A DNA stretch of 64,000 nt from an uncultured Planktomarina sp. (lineage in GTDB: Bacteria > Pseudomonadota > Alphaproteobacteria > Rhodobacterales > Rhodobacteraceae). Position numbers and translations under genes: made by a program. Shown here in pieces: positions 58,266 to 64,000 of this stretch. The stretch is taken from the NCBI GenBank assembly GCA_905181815.1, contig CAJIZA010000007.1:84911-148910 (forward strand), given 5' to 3'. The notes beneath the pieces were generated by a model. It had not been told where the DNA came from. It ran no database searches and saw nothing but the letters and a program-made list of their open reading frames with translations. Numbering within the stretch: the first letter of the stretch is position 1; each line of letters begins with the position of its first letter.

Positions 58266-59510
58266 ATGCCAACTTATATTCTAATTCTGATGGTTATTGC
58301 CTTGGCTCTCTTAGGGTTTTGGCTTGGCAAACGAAAGGTCAATTTGGCTGCAGCTTCTTTGCATTCATTGCCCGTGCATTATGCCACCTATGTTCTGCTG
58401 ATGACGATTTTTCCGGCTGCACTCACCCTGGTCATCTGGAGCCTGGCTGCGCCCTGGCTGCTCCATGAACAAGGTTTGACACTTCCAAACACCAATGACC
58501 CTGTTGCCCAAGCCGACGCAGCGTTAAAATCTATCGTGGTAATCATTGTTGCCGTTGTGTCCCTATTTTTTGCGATGCAAAAAGTGTCGCCAAAGTTCCG
58601 GGCTCGCAATGTTGTTGAGAAATTTATTCTAGCTGCTCTGCTGATTTGTGCCGCCCTTGCTGTACTAACCACGGTTGGCATTGTGGTATCTATGGTGTTT
58701 GAGACAGCTCATTTTCTCAATCTACACAGCTGGAAAGATTTCTTTTTTGGTCTGGCTTGGTCACCTAACTTTCACGGTGACAGCGCCCTATCGATTTTGC
58801 CGTTACTCTGGGGCACGCTGTATATCTCTTGTGTGGCGCTTTTGGTTGCGGTGCCTGTCGGTTTGTTATCTGCGATTTACTTATCTGAATATGCCTCGAG
58901 TTTCATCCGTTCCATTGCAAAGCCTTTACTCGAAATTTTGGCAGGGATACCAACGATCGTTTATGGCCTTTTCGCTTTGCTCACCTTTGGGCCATTCTTG
59001 AGGGATCTGTTCGGACCAGAGGGCTTTTTTTCCGTTGGTTGGATGAGCGATGCGCGCTCGGTGGCGACGGCGGGTATCGTCATGGGAATTATGCTCATTC
59101 CCTTTGTCTCATCTCTATCAGATGACATTATTAATGCGGTTCCACAATCACTCAGGGACGGCTCTTTTGGGCTGGGCGCAACGCGATCTGAAACCATCAA
59201 ACATGTGTTATTGCCTGCCGCACTTCCTGGGATCGTTGGCGCAATCCTTTTAGCGGCGTCGCGTGCCATTGGCGAAACAATGATTGTCGTTCTAGGCGCT
59301 GGCGCGATTGCGCGTTTCACAGGCAATCCGCTTGAAGCCTTAACCACCGTGACAACACGCATTGTCAGTCAATTGACCGGAGATGGAGATTTTAATAGCC
59401 CCGAAACATTGGTGGCATTCGCCCTTGGTCTCACCCTATTTGTACTGACCTTGGGGCTAAATATCTTTGCCCTCTACTACGTCCGTAAATATCGCGAGCA
59501 ATACGAATGA
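58266..59510 (+). CDS. pstC: Phosphate ABC transporter permease PstC
   Basis: 414 residues. An N-terminal part with three membrane helices and a periplasmic insert precedes the permease core: LLWGTLYISCVALLVAVPVG, the EILAGIPTIVYGLFALLTFG motif, and the coupling helix VPQSLRDGSFGLGATRSETI. The extended N-terminus is characteristic of alphaproteobacterial PstC. It overlaps pstA by ATGA. Confidence 0.95.
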   Translation: MPTYILILMVIALALLGFWLGKRKVNLAAASLHSLPVHYATYVLLMTIFPAALTLVIWSLAAPWLLHEQGLTLPNTNDPVAQADAALKSIVVIIVAVVSLFFAMQKVSPKFRARNVVEKFILAALLICAALAVLTTVGIVVSMVFETAHFLNLHSWKDFFFGLAWSPNFHGDSALSILPLLWGTLYISCVALLVAVPVGLLSAIYLSEYASSFIRSIAKPLLEILAGIPTIVYGLFALLTFGPFLRDLFGPEGFFSVGWMSDARSVATAGIVMGIMLIPFVSSLSDDIINAVPQSLRDGSFGLGATRSETIKHVLLPAALPGIVGAILLAASRAIGETMIVVLGAGAIARFTGNPLEALTTVTTRIVSQLTGDGDFNSPETLVAFALGLTLFVLTLGLNIFALYYVRKYREQYE

Positions 59511-60835
59511 TTGAGCCAAACCCATATAAATCACTCTTTGCCGCAAGCGCGCAAAACAAACGCCGCGCGGCTGCAGAGAAACGTTTTCACAGGCTCGGGC
59601 TGGCCGCTATTTTTGTTGGCCTATCCATGCTTGCCATTCTTATGACGACGATTGTCACAAAAGGATCCGGCGCTTTTCAACAGAGTTTTATCACACTGGA
59701 CGTTGCCCTGTTGGAAGCAAAGCTCGACAAAAAAGGTACACGAGATCTGGACAACCTAAAGAAAGTTACAACCTTTGGATATGCGCCCTTGATCAAAGTA
59801 GCCTTTGAACAGGTGGTTGTAGCCCGTGGCATTGAAACAGACCTCACATCAAAGGACATGGCCGCGATTGTTTCCAAAAGCGCCGCTGCGCAGATGCGCG
59901 ATTGCGTTTTGAACGATCCAGGCTTGATTGGAACCACAGCTGAATTCAAGTTCCTGGCAAATTCCTGGATTGATGGCTATCTAAAAGGGCGGGTGACGCG
60001 GGAAACGATTGCAAACAATAAGAATGTATCTATTGCGCAGTTGGACTTTGCAGACCAACTCATTGAGCTTGGTATCATTGGAAAATCGTTCAATATTCAA
60101 TTTATTTTGGGTGCAGATGCCTCTGATCAGCGACCAGAGGATGCGGGCATTGGCGTAGCGATAATCGGCTCTTTTGCCATGATGTGCGTTGTTTTGCTGC
60201 TGGCCTTGCCGATTGGTGTGGCCAGCTCCATTTATTTGGAGGAATTTGCCCCCAAAAACCGCCTCACTGATTTTATCGAAGTCAATATAGCAAATCTGGC
60301 GGCTGTTCCTTCGATCGTTTTCGGAATTTTGGGTTTAGCAATTTTTATCAATACGATGCATTTGCCGCAATCTGCACCCGTCGTTGGGGGGCTGGTGCTC
60401 ACACTTATGACTTTGCCCACATTAATTATCTCGACCCGGGCTGCTTTGAAAGCGGTTCCGCCAAGTATCCGCAGTGCAGCACTCGGGGTCGGCGCATCAA
60501 AAATGCAATCCACCTTTCACCATGTCTTGCCATTAGCAGCGCCAGGGATCCTGACTGGAACAATCCTTGGCTTAGCGCAGGCTTTGGGCGAAACTGCACC
60601 GCTCTTGCTGATTGGGATGATTGGGTATGTGGCGACGAATATGCCCGAAACAGTGTCTCAAGGTCTTTTGTCGCCAAACTCTGCCATGCCAGCGCAGATC
60701 TATGAATGGGCCAAACGTGCAGATCCAGCATTCTATGAGCGCGCGTGGGGCGGGATAATTATATTACTGATCTTTTTGGTAACAATGAACTTAATTGCAG
60801 TGACACTACGGCGGCGCTTCGAACAGAGATGGTAG
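59507..60835 (+). CDS. pstA: Phosphate ABC transporter permease PstA (DUF3333-type)
   Basis: 442 residues. A long N-terminal region (about 25-210) containing one membrane segment and a soluble part matches the DUF3333 extension of alphaproteobacterial PstA. The core has [40 protein letters not shown] and the coupling loop [20 protein letters not shown]. It forms the membrane channel with PstC. Confidence 0.95.
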   Translation: MIEPNPYKSLFAASAQNKRRAAAEKRFHRLGLAAIFVGLSMLAILMTTIVTKGSGAFQQSFITLDVALLEAKLDKKGTRDLDNLKKVTTFGYAPLIKVAFEQVVVARGIETDLTSKDMAAIVSKSAAAQMRDCVLNDPGLIGTTAEFKFLANSWIDGYLKGRVTRETIANNKNVSIAQLDFADQLIELGIIGKSFNIQFILGADASDQRPEDAGIGVAIIGSFAMMCVVLLLALPIGVASSIYLEEFAPKNRLTDFIEVNIANLAAVPSIVFGILGLAIFINTMHLPQSAPVVGGLVLTLMTLPTLIISTRAALKAVPPSIRSAALGVGASKMQSTFHHVLPLAAPGILTGTILGLAQALGETAPLLLIGMIGYVATNMPETVSQGLLSPNSAMPAQIYEWAKRADPAFYERAWGGIIILLIFLVTMNLIAVTLRRRFEQRW

Positions 60836-60839
60836 ACCT

Positions 60840-61643
60840 ATGAACGATAAAATTAGTGCTTGCGAGGAATTGGCTATGAACTCCCAAACTATAAAAATAA
60901 GTGCGCGCCATGTAGATGTTCATTATGATAAAACACATGCGATCAAAGACGTCAGTGTAGAAATCCCATCCAACAGCGTGACCGCGTTTATTGGTCCCTC
61001 TGGCTGCGGGAAATCGACTTTTCTCAGATGCCTCAATCGGATGAATGATACGATTGAAAGCTGTCAGGTAAGCGGTGATATCTTGCTCGACGGGGAGAAT
61101 ATTTACGATCCTAAGGTAGACCCAGTTCAGCTGCGTGCCAAGATCGGTATGGTGTTTCAAAAGCCTAATCCTTTTCCAAAATCCATCTATGACAATGTGG
61201 CCTATGGGCCCCGCATCCATGGGCTTGCCCAGGGTAAATCCGACCTTGATGCACTTGTGGAACAAGCGTTGCGCCGCGCCGCTATTTGGGAAGAAGTCAA
61301 AGACCGGTTGAGTGCGCCGGGCACTGGCCTGTCTGGCGGGCAACAGCAGCGGGTTTGTATTGCCCGCGCTATTGCCACGGCACCAGAGGTTTTGTTGATG
61401 GATGAGCCCTGCTCTGCGCTGGATCCGATTGCCACGGCACAAATCGAAGAGTTAATCGACGAATTGCGCCAAAATTATGCTGTTGTAATTGTCACCCACT
61501 CAATGCACCAAGCTGCAAGGGTTAGCCAAAAGACAGCCTTCTTTCACATGGGCACGTTGGTAGAATTCGGGGATACAAAGACAATTTTTACCAACCCGAC
61601 AGATCCGCGGACAGAGGGTTACATTACCGGACGTATAGGCTAG
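60840..61643 (+). CDS. pstB: Phosphate ABC transporter ATP-binding protein
   Basis: 267 residues. Walker A is [21 protein letters not shown]-loop [20 protein letters not shown]; signature [16 protein letters not shown]; Walker [16 protein letters not shown]. An internal ATG at 60876 with GAGGA ahead is an alternative start giving 255 residues. It hydrolyses ATP for PstSCA and is part of the signal complex with PhoU and PhoR. Confidence 0.97.
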   Translation: MNDKISACEELAMNSQTIKISARHVDVHYDKTHAIKDVSVEIPSNSVTAFIGPSGCGKSTFLRCLNRMNDTIESCQVSGDILLDGENIYDPKVDPVQLRAKIGMVFQKPNPFPKSIYDNVAYGPRIHGLAQGKSDLDALVEQALRRAAIWEEVKDRLSAPGTGLSGGQQQRVCIARAIATAPEVLLMDEPCSALDPIATAQIEELIDELRQNYAVVIVTHSMHQAARVSQKTAFFHMGTLVEFGDTKTIFTNPTDPRTEGYITGRIG

Positions 61644-61651
61644 GAGAAAAA

Positions 61652-62371
61652 ATGAGCTCAGATCAACATATCCGCACCGCATTCGATCGTGACCTTGACC
61701 AATTACAAGCTCAAATGCTGCGCATGGGGGGCTTGGTGGAAGTCGCCATTCTGGACGCTGCAAAATCATTTGAGACTCAAGATGTGCAACTGGCCGACGA
61801 AGTGCGCGTGGCTGATCGCATTATTGATGACATTGAAGCACAGATAAACGAGGATGTCGCCAGCATTATTGCCCTACAAGCGCCCGCAGCACGGGACCTG
61901 CGGCTGCTTTTGTCAATCTTAAAAGTTGCCGGAAACTTGGAGCGTATCGGCGATTATGCAAAAAATATGGCAAAGCGCACGCACCTATTGCTGCAGTTGC
62001 CAAATATCGAAAACTCATCCAGCTCCCTTCGACGCTTGTCGCGTGAAGTTCAGTTGATGCTCAAAGACAGTCTCGATGCTTATGTTCAACGCAACACTGA
62101 ATTGGCCAAAGATGTGATCGTCCGCGATAATGACGTCGATGAACTTTACAATGGCCTGTTTCGGCAGTTTGTGACACATATGATGGAGGATCCGCGCAAT
62201 ATTACGGCGTGCCTTCATCTGCATTTTATAGCGAAAAACATCGAACGCATGGGGGATCATGTAACCTCTATTGCAGAACAGGTGGTACTTGTCGTCACCG
62301 GTCAAATGCCCAGCGAAGACCGCCCCAAGGGCGATCTCACCTCAGTCGACGTAAAATTATCTCAGGAATAG
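61652..62371 (+). CDS. phoU: Phosphate signalling protein PhoU
   Basis: 239 residues forming two three-helix PhoU domains. RTAFDRDLDQLQAQMLRMGG, the RLLLSILKVAGNLERIGDYA motif and its repeat HLHFIAKNIERMGDHVTSIA are diagnostic (E/DxxxD metal sites). It shuts down PhoR signalling when phosphate is plentiful. It is eight bases after pstB and three before phoB. Confidence 0.96.
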   Translation: MSSDQHIRTAFDRDLDQLQAQMLRMGGLVEVAILDAAKSFETQDVQLADEVRVADRIIDDIEAQINEDVASIIALQAPAARDLRLLLSILKVAGNLERIGDYAKNMAKRTHLLLQLPNIENSSSSLRRLSREVQLMLKDSLDAYVQRNTELAKDVIVRDNDVDELYNGLFRQFVTHMMEDPRNITACLHLHFIAKNIERMGDHVTSIAEQVVLVVTGQMPSEDRPKGDLTSVDVKLSQE

Positions 62372-62374
62372 GAC

Positions 62375-63061
62375 ATGCAGGCGCGTCCCAAAATACTGAT
62401 TGTCGAAGACGAACCAGCACAGCGCGAAATCTTGCTTTACCATTTGCAAAAGGCCGGGTTTGAAGCGCTATGGGCCGACAACGGTGAAGAGGGTCTGCTA
62501 TTGGCACAAGAAAATCTGCCCGATTTGTTGATCTTGGACTGGATGTTGCCAAAGTTGTCAGGATTGGAAGTTTGTCGTCGGCTGCGCGCACATCAAGACA
62601 CGAAACACATTCCAATTATCTTGCTGTCGGCACGATCTGAAGAGGCCGACAAAGTGCAAGGCTTGGATATTGGCGCCGATGATTATGTTGCCAAACCCTA
62701 CTCGATTATAGAATTAATGGCGCGCTTAAAAACCCAATTGCGCCGACACAGAGCAAGCCTATTAGGCGCGCAATTGCGCTTTCAAGATATTATCTTAGAT
62801 GCAGCCGCCCACAAAGTTTTTCGGGCAGGGATGGAAATAAAACTAGGGCCAACAGAATTCAAATTGCTCACGACCTTTATCGAAAAGCATGGCCGGGTGC
62901 TGTCTCGCGAGCAACTTTTAGACCAGGTTTGGGGCCGAGATATCTATGTCGACAGCCGCACAGTCGATGTGCATGTGGGCCGCTTGCGAAAGTCGCTTAC
63001 GCAATATGGCGGTGATGACCCACTCCGCACCATCCGCGGCGCCGGCTATGCTCTTGGGTGA
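62375..63061 (+). CDS. phoB: Phosphate regulon response regulator PhoB
   Basis: 228 residues. The receiver domain has ILIVEDEPAQREILLYHLQK, the phospho-accepting Asp in LLILDWMLPKLSG and the switch Lys in DDYVAKPYS; the C-terminal winged helix has GPTEFKLLTTFIEKHGRVLS and DIYVDSRTVDVHVGRLRKSL. It binds Pho boxes such as the one at 57066. Placing phoB last in the operon gives positive feedback on its own supply. Confidence 0.96.
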   Translation: MQARPKILIVEDEPAQREILLYHLQKAGFEALWADNGEEGLLLAQENLPDLLILDWMLPKLSGLEVCRRLRAHQDTKHIPIILLSARSEEADKVQGLDIGADDYVAKPYSIIELMARLKTQLRRHRASLLGAQLRFQDIILDAAAHKVFRAGMEIKLGPTEFKLLTTFIEKHGRVLSREQLLDQVWGRDIYVDSRTVDVHVGRLRKSLTQYGGDDPLRTIRGAGYALG

Positions 63062-63080
63062 CAAAAAATATATTTTGTCA
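63059..63080 (+). terminator. AT-rich inverted repeat overlapping the phoB stop codon
   Basis: TGACAAAA pairs perfectly with TTTTGTCA around the loop AATATA, starting at the phoB TGA. It may act as the operon terminator, though no T-run follows, or be an operator or mRNA-end stabiliser. Confidence 0.5.
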
Positions 63081-63586
63081 GATAATTGGCCGGTTCTAAC
63101 CGATGGGGGGACGCCAAACACCATACAGGCGCACTTCAAGGCTCGTTTAAAAGTAGCAAAACCGAGAATGTTTCATCACTAGAGAAGCTTCGGATTAGCC
63201 CCACCAATCTCAAGCAAGTTTAATCTCATAGTTTCAGCTCATGCCTATTTGATGGTGTAGAGCTTCAGCACGATAGTTGTTTCTTCTCACGCGCCAGGCC
63301 CAACAACCAACAACATGTTCATCGAGGCGAATTGTGTGTTCCCAGTTTCCAAACGATCAGCGAAAGCAAAATTCAAAGAGGTTCAGGTAACAGATCGTAG
63401 GTCATCATCGGATCTGCTGTACGTCGTCACTTTTTAAGTTTCGTTGCTCCAAGATTGCTAATCACTTTTATCGAAGCAAAAGGTTTTATCCGAAGCCAAG
63501 ACCAGCCTAGTTTCGCCTGACCACTCAATTCGAAACCGCAGGTGTAGGATAGTGACATTAATTTTTGGGTTATTGTAGGCATATCC
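63081..63586. other. Intergenic region between phoB and the COG0523 gene
   Basis: About 500 bases. A minus-strand frame near 63240-63370 reads LNFAFADRLETGNTQFASMN then a TGA and EETTIVLKLYTIK, a possible gene remnant I cannot name. No RNA gene or intact reading frame is supported. Confidence 0.4.
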
Positions 63587-64000
63587 TCAAACAGTTTCCG
63601 CAGTTTGAAGAGTGCGCAGCATCTCAAAGCTGTAGACAAGCTCTGAACGGGTGATGTCGCGGCCAATAATAACGATGCGCGATTGACAGGTTTTGCCCTG
63701 CCAGTCGTGAAGGGGCACCGGTGGATCAAAAATATGCTGCACACCGTGAAACACGAACGGCATCTCAATGCCGATAAGATGTACGATCCCTTTCACGCGC
63801 AGGATGTCAGGCCCGCGCAGACTGATGAGTGTGTCGAGCCAACGATCAAACGCATCAGGAGGAATTGGGTCGTTCAGGACAATGGACGCCGATCCAATCC
63901 GCGCATCGTGTTTGGACAGTGGGGCTGTGGGTACCAAAGACGGGGCTAGACCTGAAAGATTATTAAATGGATCTTTGGAAACAAATGCAGGTGCAGGTGG
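63587..64000 (-). CDS. COG0523/CobW-family GTPase, C-terminal part (5' end outside window)
   Basis: The frame is open from the window edge to a stop at 63587 (137 residues). It carries the CobW C-terminal domain: SLRGPDILRVKGIVHLIGIE, FVFHGVQHIFDPPVPLHDWQ and SRIVIIGRDITRSELVYSFE. Upstream of it the chain reads DPFNNLSGLAPSLVPTAPL, a linker. The GTPase domain lies beyond base 64000. Family members are metal chaperones for zinc, cobalt or iron; which one cannot be told from this part. Confidence 0.88.
   Translation of the reverse strand, partial: PPAPAFVSKDPFNNLSGLAPSLVPTAPLSKHDARIGSASIVLNDPIPPDAFDRWLDTLISLRGPDILRVKGIVHLIGIEMPFVFHGVQHIFDPPVPLHDWQGKTCQSRIVIIGRDITRSELVYSFEMLRTLQTAETV

Overview
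The window is chromosomal DNA of an alphaproteobacterium, most likely a marine member of the Rhodobacterales (Roseobacter group). This is inferred from gene order and protein style: the rpoZ-rsh-DUF2062-pdxJ-acpS-lepB-rnc-era-DUF1491-recO block, a DUF1636-cobC-cobD set beside a cob operon, a PstA with a long N-terminal region, and a Rhodobacterales-type ribosomal protein block. No database search was possible; all names come from reading motifs and family resemblance.

Layout. 1-5.3 kb: the 5' part of kdsB, a decayed surface-repeat gene, katG for catalase-peroxidase, and an AT-rich FadL-type outer-membrane channel. 5.3-18.2 kb: a fatty/carboxylic-acid catabolic region. A divergent control region holds a perfect 8-4-8 palindrome. 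It lies between a minus-strand operon (acyl-CoA dehydrogenase, iron alcohol dehydrogenase, thioesterase) and a plus-strand operon (MaoC hydratase, aminoglycoside-phosphotransferase-like kinase, TetR regulator, FadB-like protein, two paired acyl-CoA dehydrogenases). After it come a frameshifted IclR regulator, another acyl-CoA dehydrogenase and a quinone oxidoreductase. The kinase plus dehydrogenase pair recalls the ACAD10/ACAD11 or LvaA/LvaC route for 4-hydroxy acids.

18.3-34.2 kb is mainly housekeeping: a LysE exporter, recO, era, rnc, lepB, acpS, pdxJ, rsh, rpoZ, folK, a NYN-domain protein, ispH, a methyltransferase, rnhA, fmt, one active-looking and one catalytically degenerate peptide deformylase, and a PatB-type C-S lyase. 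34.2-44.4 kb is cobalamin synthesis: a seven-gene minus-strand operon (a small histidine-containing protein, cbiX, cobH, cobL, cobI, a cbiG-cobJ fusion, cobM) with a structured leader, and a plus-strand DUF1636-cobC-cobD set. Between them is a glutathionyl-hydroquinone reductase.

44.4-55.4 kb: a lytic transglycosylase, smc, a broken lipoprotein gene, an SDR lacking the usual catalytic pair, a TauE-type permease, then rplB-rpsS-rplV-rpsC-rplP cut out of the usual S10-spc order and closed by a terminator. Next are a Cys-rich mini-protein, a 25-residue lipoprotein and tRNA-Arg(UCU) with a decayed integrase fragment directly downstream. 56-63 kb: the phosphate regulon phoR-pstSCAB-phoU-phoB, with a three-repeat Pho box before pstS. 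The window ends in the C-terminal part of a COG0523/CobW-family GTPase.

I found no CRISPR array, transposon or prophage. The signals most worth following up are the TetR-controlled 4-hydroxyacyl-like divergon, the degenerate deformylase in the def-fmt operon, the displaced ribosomal block with its hairpin leader, the unassigned cob leader, and several genes caught in decay.
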